Positions 1 through 8,180 of a stretch of 64,000 bases of DNA are shown one piece after another; the stretch's first letter is position 1; each line of letters opens with the position of its first letter. Source of the DNA: Rubritalea profundi (lineage in GTDB: Bacteria > Verrucomicrobiota > Verrucomicrobiia > Verrucomicrobiales > Akkermansiaceae); contig NZ_MQWA01000001.1 of NCBI RefSeq assembly GCF_002954445.1, positions 691,464 to 755,463 on the forward strand, written 5' to 3'. Made by a program: the position numbers and the translations under genes. The notes below the pieces were generated by a model that saw only the letters and a list, made by a program, of their open reading frames with translations, ran no database searches and had not been told where the DNA came from.

Positions 1-138
1 GATTATGTCTTTCATCTAAACACAAAAAAGCGTGGAGACAATCCTAAACTTGGTTTCAGGCGGGCGATTACGCTTGGATTTCTTCTCCCCCCACATGGAA
101 TCCAATCATTCGTCGGGGAGCCTCCACCTCTTCTTCCT
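1..138. other. Left-edge region, no gene recognised
   Basis: Nothing convincing is coded here. A C-run followed by a short GGGAG-containing stretch is visible, but no RNA motif, inverted repeat with U-tract or protein homology could be recognised. Confidence 0.4.
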
Positions 139-441
139 CTAGTTTCCGAGTGTAGCAAAGGAGACCTGCAGACTGGCTTGGTGAGAAATAAACATACATG
201 GTGCGCCATCTATAGCGCCCTCGATAACGACACTGGAGTGACCATCTTCACCAATGGTCAAAACCTCAACCACATCTCCAGTGGGAAGAAAAGTCAGCAC
301 CACTGGAACTTCATCCTCAGCGACTCCCTCACGCCATTTTGCAACTCTATGAGCGAGTCGCCTAATGAACTCGCCAGCAGACTCAAAGCGATGCTCACGT
401 TCTTTTGGCATGGAAGCCAAAATGTCATGCATTTCGGGCAA
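139..441 (-). CDS. Hypothetical protein, 100 aa
   Basis: I do not recognise this protein. It is a short soluble-looking polypeptide with no signal peptide or membrane segment. Residues about 8-45 are charged and helix-like (many E, R and K); the second half alternates valine/leucine stretches with acidic residues and looks beta-rich. The frame opens with TTG at 441, which has a GGGAG ribosome-binding-like motif at 453-457, 11 bases upstream. An in-frame ATG at 432 is the alternative but is about 20 bases from that motif. It lies 88 bases downstream of folE2 on the same strand, so cotranscription is possible. Its function cannot be inferred. Confidence 0.5.
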   Translation of the reverse strand: MPEMHDILASMPKEREHRFESAGEFIRRLAHRVAKWREGVAEDEVPVVLTFLPTGDVVEVLTIGEDGHSSVVIEGAIDGAPCMFISHQASLQVSFATLGN

Positions 442-529
442 CCCATTGGATGCTCCCGGCAGGCTTAAGTATGGTTTACGGATGGTCGCATCCCCAGGTT
501 ATTTCAACATGAGGATAACCTAGCACGAC

Positions 530-1324
530 TTAGACGTGCTTTTCAATCATAGCATAAGCATTATGATTGTGGATCGACTCAAAATTTTCAGCCTCCACTT
601 TGTACCATACGATATTTTCTTGTGCATTTGCTTTGCCCGCGATGTTGCGCACAAGATCTTCCACAAAAACTGGATTCTCGTAGGCTTTCTCGGTGACAAA
701 TTTTTCATCAGGACGTTTAAGCAAGCTGTAGAGTTCACAACTTGCACATGACTCAACTAGGTCGATCAAGTCTTCCACCCAAACCGGTTGTTTAGCTCTC
801 ACAGCAAAGGTAACGAGACCTCGCTGATTGTGCGCGCCGTATTCACTGATTGCTTTAGAACACGGGCAGAGAGTTGCCACTGGTACCATTACTGTGCAGA
901 TGAAATCAGAGTCACCATTGGAGCAGGCCTCTACTTCAAAGCGAATATTGTAATCTAACACTCCGCCTTTGCCCGTGACAGGGGCTGCCTTAGTACGGAA
1001 GAATGGGAATTCGAATTCCACGTGTGCTCTAGAAGCATCGAGACGACCAAGCAACTCTTCAGGCACCTTTTTCATTTCGCGGACATCGAGACAATTGCCG
1101 TGGCTGTTTAACACCTCCACGAATCGGCTCATATGCGTTCCCTTAAAGTGCTCAGGAAGATCTACGGCAAGAGCTGTAATTGCGACCGTGCGCTGGCTTC
1201 CTCCTTCTTTTTCGCGAACTTCGACAGGAAAGCGCAGAGCTTTGACCCCTACACGATCAATCGCTATATTGCGATCATCACGTTCGTTTTGTGTATCCGT
1301 CAGTGGTTGGATCCGAGCTGGCAT
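530..1324 (-). CDS. folE2: GTP cyclohydrolase FolE2 (type IB)
   Basis: FolE2 converts GTP to 7,8-dihydroneopterin triphosphate, the first step of tetrahydrofolate (and queuosine) synthesis, in the cytoplasm. The 264-residue product has the normal family length. It carries the conserved KGTHMSRF segment (about 61-68), the LCPCSK motif with the catalytic cysteine region (about 152-157) and the HNQRG stretch (about 165-169) typical of this zinc-flexible T-fold family, which is unrelated to FolE1. The ATG at 1324 is used. It is separated from rpsR upstream by a strong palindrome at 1361-1393. Together with folK, thyA and purU elsewhere in the window it implies de novo folate synthesis. Type IB enzymes are often favoured under zinc limitation, but no Zur site was identified here. 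Confidence 0.95.
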   Translation of the reverse strand: MPARIQPLTDTQNERDDRNIAIDRVGVKALRFPVEVREKEGGSQRTVAITALAVDLPEHFKGTHMSRFVEVLNSHGNCLDVREMKKVPEELLGRLDASRAHVEFEFPFFRTKAAPVTGKGGVLDYNIRFEVEACSNGDSDFICTVMVPVATLCPCSKAISEYGAHNQRGLVTFAVRAKQPVWVEDLIDLVESCASCELYSLLKRPDEKFVTEKAYENPVFVEDLVRNIAGKANAQENIVWYKVEAENFESIHNHNAYAMIEKHV

Positions 1325-1360
1325 AGAAAATGACGTACTTAGTGAATTTTGAGATACTAA

Positions 1361-1393
1361 GCGAGCTAGTCCAGATAAGGCCGGACTAGCTCG
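1361..1393. terminator. 11-bp perfect inverted repeat between rpsR and folE2
   Basis: The arms CGAGCTAGTCC and GGACTAGCTCG are perfectly complementary around a 10-base loop. There is no clear U-tract on either strand, so this may be an mRNA processing or partial termination hairpin between rpsR and folE2 rather than a classical Rho-independent terminator. Confidence 0.5.
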
Positions 1394-1430
1394 TGAAAAT
1401 CATTAATTTGGTATCAATACCCTTGCCTCC

Positions 1431-1676
1431 TTACGGAAGAAGGTTGCAGGAACGTGCGCGCTTAATTTCGCGGGTGATCTTGCGGTGGAGCTTAGCAGAA
1501 ACGCCAGTCACACGACGCGGAAGGATCTTGCCTGTCTCAGATGTAAACTTGGAAAGGATCGCAGTGTTCTTGTAATCAATCTGCTCAGCAGGAAGATCAA
1601 TACGACGACGAGTCATGCAACGGTTTGCTTTACGGAAAGCAATACGGCGCTCGATTGTTTTTGGTTCAGTAGACAT
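1431..1676 (-). CDS. rpsR: 30S ribosomal protein S18
   Basis: Small-subunit ribosomal protein that binds with S6 on the 30S platform. The 81-residue sequence has the diagnostic core: a basic N-terminal part with an RRRID segment, [12 protein letters not shown], then the [18 protein letters not shown] region and a basic C-terminus (about residues 33-75). It starts with ATG at 1676, 33 bases downstream of rpmG on the same strand. rpmG-rpsR adjacency is common in bacteria, so the two are probably one transcript. The usual S18 partners rpsF and rplI are not adjacent here. Length and motifs are normal and the frame is intact. Confidence 0.95.
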   Translation of the reverse strand: MSTEPKTIERRIAFRKANRCMTRRRIDLPAEQIDYKNTAILSKFTSETGKILPRRVTGVSAKLHRKITREIKRARSCNLLP

Positions 1677-1709
1677 GTTATATAAAATTAATTATTTAAA
1701 TAATGTAGA

Positions 1710-1889
1710 TTAGCTGTTAGCGGAGCCACGGTGAATAGTACGGCGGCGGAGCGCTGGATTGTACTTCTTCTTCTCAAGCCGACCTGGTGTATTCAGGCTC
1801 TTCTTGTTTCGTGTGGATGTGTAGCGTGAAGGTGATTTTCCTTCTGCGCGTGCTTCTGTGCACTCTAGGGTGATGATATCGCGTGACAT
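1710..1889 (-). CDS. rpmG: 50S ribosomal protein L33
   Basis: Large-subunit protein near the E site. I take the ATG at 1889 (59 residues, starting [12 protein letters not shown]), because the longer in-frame extension to 1946 adds 19 residues with no counterpart in the family. The sequence keeps the [25 protein letters not shown] core typical of L33 followed by the basic RRRTIHR tail. Only one cysteine remains where zinc-ribbon L33 forms have CxxC pairs, so this is a C-minus type paralogue that should not bind zinc. It lies upstream of rpsR with 33 bases between them. Confidence 0.92.
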   Translation of the reverse strand: MSRDIITLECTEARAEGKSPSRYTSTRNKKSLNTPGRLEKKKYNPALRRRTIHRGSANS

Positions 1890-2009
1890 GGTCTTAAATA
1901 TTTGAAATCGGGAGGCGGAAACTACCGAATTACAGGCTACCGTCAAGTCAAACCGCTCCTTTTTTACAGATTCTCATCATTAGGGAGCCTCCGGCAACTA
2001 GTGTTGGTG

Positions 2010-2110
2010 GCGCTGGAAAGGATCTCAAGCTAGGCAAGCCACGACGATAGATCGGATAGATATCCGTAATTGAGGGGCAACGACGCCTTGCGGAGATAAC
2101 CTTTTCAGCC
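2010..2110. ncRNA. Possible structured RNA (long imperfect hairpin)
   Basis: An approximately 100-base stretch folds into one extended hairpin. Bases 2012-2021 pair with 2100-2109 (10 bp, one G-U), 2022-2026 with 2093-2097, and 2034-2038 with 2087-2091, with a large asymmetric internal loop and a small apical stem at 2053-2066. The shape, a single long helix with an internal bubble, resembles 6S-type RNAs, but no family consensus was recognised, neither strand is clearly favoured, and no promoter was identified. The surrounding 1890-2213 interval contains no credible protein gene or tRNA. Confidence 0.25.
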
Positions 2111-2213
2111 CGAAGGGAGCCTTCTCAGCGAAACCGAGTTCTACTCGCAAATCACAAGAAATAAATACAACAACGGCACCGGCCCGGTAGTTGCTTGAGA
2201 TTCTCGTTGAAAA

Positions 2214-2251
2214 CAAAAAATGCCCGCAAGACAGAGTCGTCTCACAGGCAT
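2214..2251 (-). terminator. Rho-independent terminator of the DksA-like gene
   Basis: On the minus strand a hairpin pairing TGCC with GGCA, with an inner AGAC/GTCT helix, is followed directly by six U residues (A-run at 2215-2220 on the plus strand). It starts about 20 bases after the stop codon at 2270. Confidence 0.8.
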
Positions 2252-2269
2252 TCAATTTATTTAAAACAC

Positions 2270-3426
2270 TTATAAAGTGTGAGTCAGACCAGCGAAACCT
2301 ACTTCATCTGAACGTCGAAAGCGATTTTTACCGTGGCTATCTTCCCACTTTTCTTGGCATTTCACAGTCAAACGACAAAAAGGAATCGCCTCGAGACGCT
2401 CTTTCGGAATTTTCTCACTAGACATCTCACAGATGCCATAGCCACCACTCTTAACGCGGCACAGAGCCTGTTCAATCTCGTAAAGAGCATCCTGTTCCTT
2501 CGAGAGGATGTTTAGCGCTAAATCACGATCATAAGCATCACTACCGGCATCTCCTTGATGCATCCCCGAGCCAGTAGCCTCACTCCCCTCAGGATGATTC
2601 CTGAGAGTGTCTTGGGCTTTATCCGTGGTGGTATCTACTAGTTCGTCTCGAAGATCGAGAAGGCGCTGGTATTGCTTCTTAATAAATACGGTGAGTTTGA
2701 CTGGCTTAACTGGGGCTTTCTTTATTGGTTTTTTCACTGAGCCTTTATTAATAGATGATTTGGGAGGACTTTTTTTAGCTGGGGGTTTCTCTGATGCTGC
2801 CTTTTTTGTGACTTTCTTGGAGGCCTTTTTACTCGTTTGCTTCACGAGAGTCTTTGCTCCCTTTATCGCGATTTTTTTTGTGGACGCTTTTTTCTTCACC
2901 ACTTTCGCAGGCTGCTTCTTTGCTACATTCTTAGGAGCCTTTTTCTTCGCTTTCTTAACGGGTGCTTTAGCTACCTTTTTTACCACTTTATTTGCCTTCT
3001 TCTTAGCTGGAGATTTCTTAATCACCTTTTGGGTGGTCTTCTTGCGGGCAGCTTTTTTGGTGCCTTTTTTCGTCACACTTTTCTTCCCAGCCTTTTTGAT
3101 CGTTTTCTTGACTGGCGCCTTAGCTACCTTCTTCGTCACTTTTTTAGCCTGCTTCTTGGCTGGCTTCTTTGTGGCCTTTTTAACCACTTTATTTGCCTTC
3201 TTCTTAGCTGGAGATTTCTTGATCACCTTTTTGGTGGCCTTCTTGCTAGCAGCTTTTTTGGTGACTTTTTTCGTCACACTTTTTTTCCCAGCCTTTTTGA
3301 CCGCTTTCTTTAACACCTTTTTAGGAGGCGATTTTTTTGCGACTTTTTAGTCGGTGATTTTTTTACTGAGGATTTATTAGTCACCTTTTTTGCGACTTTC
3401 TTCGACTGTTTCTTTTTGGCTGCCAT
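2270..3426 (-). CDS. Histone H1-like lysine-rich / DksA-TraR fusion protein (frame interrupted)
   Basis: The C-terminal ~115 residues form a DksA/TraR-like module: a helical segment followed by YGIC, then the LEAIPF stretch and a final KCQ. The zinc finger is degenerate: the expected second Cys of the first pair is Ser (ICEMSS), and the last pair is rearranged to FCRLTVKC. DksA-type proteins bind RNA polymerase; here that role is inferred. The N-terminal ~250 residues are almost only K, A, V, T, S and P in KKA/KKV/KKSPAKK repeats, like eukaryotic H1 tails and bacterial Hc1/AlgP-type DNA-binding tails. The best start is ATG at 3426, but that frame meets a stop. The main frame is reached by one missing A in an A-run (3343-3347 or 3332-3338). 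Internal direct repeats (for example 3000-3060 versus 3190-3250) are visible. Confidence 0.75.
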
Positions 3427-3609
3427 AGAGTTAGGTAGTTTTATTTAGTTAGATTACTAAGACGTAAATCTAAAATACTGAGAGATTTAACACTACTGGC
3501 TTAAAGCAAATGGACGCCATGGCAAGAAAAAACGACTCTATGACACTCTAGAGAAACCCTTATGCGCTCAAGATTTGACAGCTGCCACCTAACACGCCAG
3601 TGTCCTTCC

Positions 3610-4124
3610 ATGACTTGGAATGATCACTTTCTAAAACTCTTTCGCCGCTGCAACGAAGCCTATCGAGGAGGTAACACTGACTACGAATCTTACTACACGG
3701 AGGACGATATCAGCTTCCTCCAATCTATCGGATACAAGCCACGTGAACTCTTCGACTTCGTCGAGGATCTAGCAGACGCAGGAGAGCCCACCGAATCAAC
3801 AGCACTCCTCATCGCTGCCGTACGCCGTGACTACCTCAATGTCATGCAGCAAGGTATCCTCAGCGAGCACGAGATCACAGCTGGCGCTCTACCTGCGAAG
3901 AATCAGGAGTTTGACGGCATCGCCTACCTACCCGCATCATAAGTAAAGCTGAGCACAAGCTCCGCGGTGAGCTCGACCCTAACATCATGTTTAGCTGTGG
4001 TGGCGACCGCAACTTTCTCCGCAGCCATGGCGAGATCCACCCAGCCGATTTCCTGCGTCACGTGTGGGCTGCTGATGGAGACATCCAGATGGTAGCTGAC
4101 TTTGTTAAATCTCAAACGGCATAA
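3610..4124 (+). CDS. DUF5069-family protein (single-base frameshift)
   Basis: Function unknown; the family is common in Verrucomicrobiota and Planctomycetota. The start ATG at 3610 (MTWNDHF) is preferred over the longer frame from 3562. The first frame gives about 107 residues ending LPAS-stop at 3942. A second frame continues in register as LPRIISKAEHKLRGEL through FSCGGDRNF and HPADFLRHVWAADGD to a stop at 4124. One extra C in the CCC at 3931-3933 restores a single 171-residue protein, with the LPR...KA..KL signature of DUF5069 across the break. Because both halves are well conserved, a sequencing indel is more likely than a pseudogene. The Nudix gene follows after 7 bases, so the two are probably cotranscribed. 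Confidence 0.7.
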
Positions 4125-4131
4125 TTGACTC

Positions 4132-4749
4132 ATGGCAAAAGACTACACAGGCGAGCAAATTCTCGTCATCACCCGCGAACTACTTGACTCACTAGGTTCC
4201 TTTCAAGGGCTCAACACGGACGTCGACAAGTACCTCCCAACCATTCTAGACCCTAAGAATAACTTCTTCATGGATCGTGGTGCTGCGGAAGAGGACCCAA
4301 CGCACAAGCAACTCATCCCTTACGTGTTGATCCGTCTCAATGGACAGTTCGTCCATTATTCCCGCGGTAAGGCTGGCGGCGAAGCTCGCCTGCACGCTAA
4401 GCGCTCCATGGGTATCGGTGGCCACATCAACCCGGAAGATAAGCGCGAAGATCACCTTGGCTATGAAACCTACATGGCGGGTGTTGAGCGCGAAATCGCT
4501 GAAGAAGTAGTCATCGATGGCAGCTACACTCAGAAAATCGTCGGCTTACTTAACGATGACACGAACGAAGTGGGTAAAGTCCACCTCGGAGTGGTTCACC
4601 TTTTCGACATCGACGGCACTGAGGTAAAGTCAAACGAAGACGCCATTGCCGATCTCCAACTCAGCAGCGTAGCTGAGCTAAAAGGTGAGTTCCACGAACG
4701 ACTCGAAACTTGGTCACAGTTTTGCGCAGATCACCTCAGCGAACTCTAG
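4132..4749 (+). CDS. Nudix-type hydrolase/phosphoesterase
   Basis: A 205-residue soluble protein with a Nudix-like box: GIGGHI at about 94-99 begins the loop-helix motif and REIAEE at about 120-125 supplies the metal-binding glutamates, though the spacing is longer than in the canonical 23-residue box. Nudix proteins hydrolyse nucleoside diphosphates linked to a second moiety; the substrate cannot be told here. The N-terminal ~90 residues (LLDSLGSFQGL, then LIPYVLIRLNGQFVHYSRG) are characteristic of a phosphoesterase/Nudix subgroup seen in many bacteria. The ATG at 4132 follows the DUF5069 stop by 7 bases. A strong terminator lies about 80 bases downstream. Confidence 0.75.
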   Translation: MAKDYTGEQILVITRELLDSLGSFQGLNTDVDKYLPTILDPKNNFFMDRGAAEEDPTHKQLIPYVLIRLNGQFVHYSRGKAGGEARLHAKRSMGIGGHINPEDKREDHLGYETYMAGVEREIAEEVVIDGSYTQKIVGLLNDDTNEVGKVHLGVVHLFDIDGTEVKSNEDAIADLQLSSVAELKGEFHERLETWSQFCADHLSEL

Positions 4750-4758
4750 AAGTGTGAC

Positions 4759-4775
4759 GGCGGTTTCAAACCGCC
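4759..4775. repeat. Short palindrome of a recurrent intergenic type
   Basis: GGCGGTT-TCA-AACCGCC is a perfect 7-bp hairpin. Similar short hairpins occur at 63741-63757 (GACGGTT-TCC-AACCGTC) and as a cluster at 46403-46511, so it seems to belong to a family of small intergenic palindromes. Confidence 0.6.
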
Positions 4776-4825
4776 TAGTCAGCGGATCATAAGGTTTGGC
4801 GGTTAGAAGCCACCACTATATTCAC

Positions 4826-4862
4826 AAAAAGGGCGGACACCATCATGGTGCCCGCCCTTTTT
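4826..4862. terminator. Bidirectional Rho-independent terminator
   Basis: AAAAAGGGCGG...CCGCCCTTTTT flanks a small inner hairpin (CACCATCATGGTG). The A- and T-runs on either side allow termination of the Nudix transcript from the left and of the purD transcript from the right. Confidence 0.9.
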
Positions 4863-4911
4863 ATTTTTCGCGAAGTTAGAAACTAAGCATCCATCACTTC
4901 ACGTTTTTGAT

Positions 4912-6162
4912 TTAAAAATTGAATACCCCGACGTCTGTACGGCTTTGCATCCCATCGAATGTAACCTTCTCAAGCTGTTTGTATGCGGCATCCACAGCTG
5001 ACTTGCGGTCGTCTCCACCAGCCACTACAGCCAGCACCCGCCCGCCATTAGTCTCCCACTGGCCGTCGGCATTTTTGCGAGTTCCCGCATGGTACACACG
5101 AGCACCTTCTACATCGCCGAAGCCAGTGATCACGTCACCACTACGGGATGTCTCAGGATAACCTGCTGAGGCACGCACCAGACAAACTGACCAACCTTCG
5201 CTGAAATTAAGCAGCTCGGGATTGAGCTCACCTTTGGCACCGTCGAAACAAAACTGGGTGAGATCACCACCGACGATTGGCATCACTGCCTGGCACTCTG
5301 GATCACCGAATCGGCAATTGTACTCGATAATTTTTGGACCGTCTTTTGTGATCATCAAGCCAAAGTAAATGAAACCGCGGTATGGAAGGCCATCTTTCAC
5401 GAGACCATCCACAGTCGGTTTGACGATCTCTCTGTCGATTTGAGCAAGCAGCTCTTTGCTCACAAGTTGGCGCGAAGCCACAGCTCCCATGCCACCAGTG
5501 TTAGGACCTAGGTCGCCATCGAGTGCCCGCTTGTAGTCACGTGCAGGCGTGAAGATGAGATACTTATCGTCCACAACGGCCGCAAAGACTGAAACCTCAG
5601 GGCCGATGAGACATTCTTCCACCAGAAGGCGGCCTGCACCGAAACGGCGCTCCACCATCACGTCATTTAAAAATTCCTCAGCGGTCGCTTCATCTGGACA
5701 AACGGCCACACCTTTACCAGCGGCAAGACCATCGAACTTCAGCACCGTTGGATACACGCCATTGATAGCGACACGCGCTTCGTCAATGTCAGCACAACCA
5801 GCAGCAGCACCCGTTGGGATGTCGTGGCGCAACATGAATTCCTTAGCAAACTCTTTAGACGCCTCGAGCTGGGCCGATTGGAAATGTGGCCCCCAACATG
5901 GGATTTCTTCTATTTCGCAAAGGTTAGCAAGTCCTTCGCCAGTCACCAGGTAACTTTCCTCACCGGCAACACAGAGTTCGATGTCATTCCCCTTCATCCA
6001 TGCGATGAGGCTCTCGAGCCCATCCACATCAACAAGTGTCGCAATCTCAGCTATCGCATCACTTCCTGGGAAGCTATAAAGCTCAGTCGCTGTTGGTGAT
6101 TCGCTGAATGCTGTCAGAAGCGCATGTTCGCGTCCGCCTTTTCCTACAACCAAAATTTTCAT
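4912..6162 (-). CDS. purD: Phosphoribosylamine-glycine ligase
   Basis: PurD catalyses the second step of purine synthesis, ATP-dependent ligation of glycine to phosphoribosylamine, in the cytoplasm. The 416-residue protein matches the family length and domain order: an N-terminal Rossmann-like part beginning MKILVVGKGGREHAL, an ATP-grasp domain with FDGLAAGKGV (about 142-152), the acidic metal-binding part with EYNCRFGDPE (about 274-283) and a C-terminal hammerhead domain ending NF. The G-x-G-GREHAL start and the CRFGDPE motif are diagnostic. It stands alone, with a bidirectional terminator 50 bases downstream and 370 bases without a clear gene upstream. The ATG at 6162 is the only sensible start. 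Confidence 0.96.
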   Translation of the reverse strand: MKILVVGKGGREHALLTAFSESPTATELYSFPGSDAIAEIATLVDVDGLESLIAWMKGNDIELCVAGEESYLVTGEGLANLCEIEEIPCWGPHFQSAQLEASKEFAKEFMLRHDIPTGAAAGCADIDEARVAINGVYPTVLKFDGLAAGKGVAVCPDEATAEEFLNDVMVERRFGAGRLLVEECLIGPEVSVFAAVVDDKYLIFTPARDYKRALDGDLGPNTGGMGAVASRQLVSKELLAQIDREIVKPTVDGLVKDGLPYRGFIYFGLMITKDGPKIIEYNCRFGDPECQAVMPIVGGDLTQFCFDGAKGELNPELLNFSEGWSVCLVRASAGYPETSRSGDVITGFGDVEGARVYHAGTRKNADGQWETNGGRVLAVVAGGDDRKSAVDAAYKQLEKVTFDGMQSRTDVGVFNF

Positions 6163-6536
6163 ATCTGAAGGGAGATAAAACTAGACCACCGCAATCTCCA
6201 AGAGCGAAGTTTGACTTTCACTCTCTAACATCCTAAATCATCGCATGTCTTTTGTAAAAAAATGCCCTTTTCTCGCTCCCTCAATCCTAGAAGAGACCAT
6301 AACGTCACTCTTCTCAACAATGAAGTCATCAATGATGCCGTCCTCAACGCCGAGTTTTTTTCTAAAATTTCACTCAATCGGGGCTGGACAACCTTCAAGA
6401 AGGTGAAGAGATAGCGCATGGAATCAATCCTCGCTTCCCATACAAAATAAAGATGGTTTCCATCAAGCCTGTCGAGCCTGTAGTAAAACCTGCAGAGTGA
6501 GTTAGCTACCCTCCTCCCTCACATTTCTAGCGGGAT
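6163..6536. other. Intergenic region with a doubtful small ORF
   Basis: This separates purD from rlmN. A plus-strand frame from ATG at 6264 encodes about 49 residues (MPFSRSLNPRRD... ending KKVKR). An earlier ATG at 6245 would join it only if the A7 tract at 6256-6262 gained one base. I recognise no family and see no ribosome-binding site, so I do not call a gene. Promoters for both flanking genes must lie here. Confidence 0.3.
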
Positions 6537-7673
6537 TTGCTGGACAATTGGTGTAAAGTGGCAAAAACACCCATCGTGAGCCTTAAACCACAAGCACTTC
6601 CCAGCCTCCTAGGATACACCTTGGATGACCTTTCCGCCCTTCTCAAAGACGAGTACGGCCAGCCAGCCTATCGCGTAAAGCAAGCGCTGGAGTGGATCTA
6701 TAAGCACCGTGCTGGAAGTATTGATGAAATGCTCAACCTCCCGGCGGAACTGCGCGACACGCTGAAGGAAAACTTCCGCTACAAGCCACTCGAGTGCGTT
6801 CGTGTACAAGGTTCCGAGGACACCACTCGCAAATTTCTGTTTAAGCTGCACGATGGCCGCTACGTCGAGACAGTTCTCATCCCCGCCTCACCGGCACTTT
6901 ACGGCGACAAATCAGATCGCCACACAGCCTGTGTTTCATCTCAAGTTGGCTGCGCCTATGGCTGTAAGTTCTGCGCCTCTGGGCTCGATGGCTTTGCCCG
7001 CAACCTCACTGCTGACGAGATCGTTGGTCAGTTGATGGCGGTAGAAGAAATTGCGGGCCGCAAGATCAACAACATCGTTTTCATGGGAATGGGCGAACCT
7101 CTCGCCAACCTCAAAAACCTCAACCAAGCTCTTGACATCATCACTGCTGATTGGGGCATGCATATTGGCGCACGCCATATCACGATTTCCACCTCGGGTC
7201 TCGCGCCGATGATCAAGAAGCTTGCCGACCGGCCACAGCAGATCCGACTCGCCATCTCGCTCCACGGAGCGACCAACGACACGCGCGACAAGATCATGCC
7301 TGTCAACTCAAAGTGGCCGATCGAAGAACTCTTCGAGGCCCTTCACTACTACAAGAGCAAGAGTAAGAAGCGCATCACCTTTGAGTACATTCTCATCAAG
7401 GACATCAACGATGACCTCGCGCAGGCTAAGATTCTAGCCAAGCGCGCCAAATCACTTGGAGCCCTCGTCAACCTGATTCCCTACAACACAGTTGAAGGGC
7501 TCGAGTGGGAACGCCCATCGGAAGAGCATTGCTACAAATTCCGCGATATTGTCCGTAACAACGATGTTACTACCACTCTCCGAATCGAGAAGGGTGGCGA
7601 CATCGATGCAGCCTGTGGTCAACTCCGCCTCCAGCAAGAGACGGCAGATGGAATCATTGAGGCGAAGAACTAG
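6537..7673 (+). CDS. rlmN: 23S rRNA/tRNA adenine-C2 methyltransferase RlmN
   Basis: RlmN is a radical-SAM enzyme that methylates C2 of A2503 in 23S rRNA and A37 of several tRNAs. The 378-residue frame contains the 4Fe-4S motif CAYGCKFC (C139, C143, C146 counted from the TTG), the GEP motif (about 186-188), the STSG segment and the C-terminal catalytic cysteine in DAACGQL (about C360). An RWxxRQ-like helix precedes the core as in the family (QALEWIYKHR, about 49-58). The TTG at 6537 opens the frame; a GTG at 6558, giving MAKTPIVSL, is an equally plausible start. The length is normal for the family and the gene is monocistronic. Confidence 0.95.
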   Translation: MLDNWCKVAKTPIVSLKPQALPSLLGYTLDDLSALLKDEYGQPAYRVKQALEWIYKHRAGSIDEMLNLPAELRDTLKENFRYKPLECVRVQGSEDTTRKFLFKLHDGRYVETVLIPASPALYGDKSDRHTACVSSQVGCAYGCKFCASGLDGFARNLTADEIVGQLMAVEEIAGRKINNIVFMGMGEPLANLKNLNQALDIITADWGMHIGARHITISTSGLAPMIKKLADRPQQIRLAISLHGATNDTRDKIMPVNSKWPIEELFEALHYYKSKSKKRITFEYILIKDINDDLAQAKILAKRAKSLGALVNLIPYNTVEGLEWERPSEEHCYKFRDIVRNNDVTTTLRIEKGGDIDAACGQLRLQQETADGIIEAKN

Positions 7674-8180
7674 GGAGGTGGAGCCTCTTAGTGTTTTACG
7701 TTGTTAGGTGGTTACGTTTTTACCTTAAGCATGATGGGATCATCTCCCAGTGAGGTTTCATTACACAGACTAAGCTCTAATTGTAGAATATGTTCTGGAT
7801 TTACTGACGAAGACAAACGGCACGATCTTTTTTTACTCATCTCATAAAAAATGGGCGCCTATAAAAAGCCGTCAATGTTTCGACAGAGTCCAACGCCGCA
7901 GCCTTTCAACAAAGCTCATGCACAATTCTTGCCAGCTCCTTCTTTTTTTCCAGAACCTCTGTCCAAACCCTTGTTTTCGATCAGATTTTTCTCAAGTAGA
8001 CTCTCGCACAATTTTCGGGTTGCCTTCAGCTCCAGCCTTTTAAGTTCGGACTCTTTCGGCTTTGTCCGGGCTTGTTCGCCTTTTCTAAACTAGGATGTAG
8101 TTATTCAACGGCTTCAGGATGCGCTCATAGGTGAAATTTCTTATTGCAAACGAATCTCAACTGCATTAGTGATCTAAGTG
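7674..8180. other. Intergenic region upstream of feoA
   Basis: About 500 bases without a credible gene. Plus-strand frames here are short and pyrimidine-rich and resemble no protein. The only recognisable element is the Fur-box-like site immediately upstream of feoA. Confidence 0.5.
8142..8160 (+). promoter_or_regulatory. Fur-box-like operator of the feo operon
   Basis: TTGCAAACGAATCTCAA at 8144-8160 differs by only two bases from a common Fur-box form (TTGCAAATGATTCTCAA). It lies about 20 bases upstream of the feoA start, where bound Fur would block transcription under iron sufficiency. The call rests on sequence similarity and on the ferrous iron uptake operon downstream. Confidence 0.6.

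Noticed and set aside
1947..2269. tRNA or tmRNA near rpmG
   Set aside because: No TpsiC-like GGTTCGA arm, no CCA-end acceptor pairing and no tmRNA start motif were seen.
2607..3350. Phe/Leu-rich plus-strand ORF of 247 codons
   Set aside because: It is the complement of the lysine-rich tail of the DksA-like gene; AAA/AAG repeats read as TTT/CTT.
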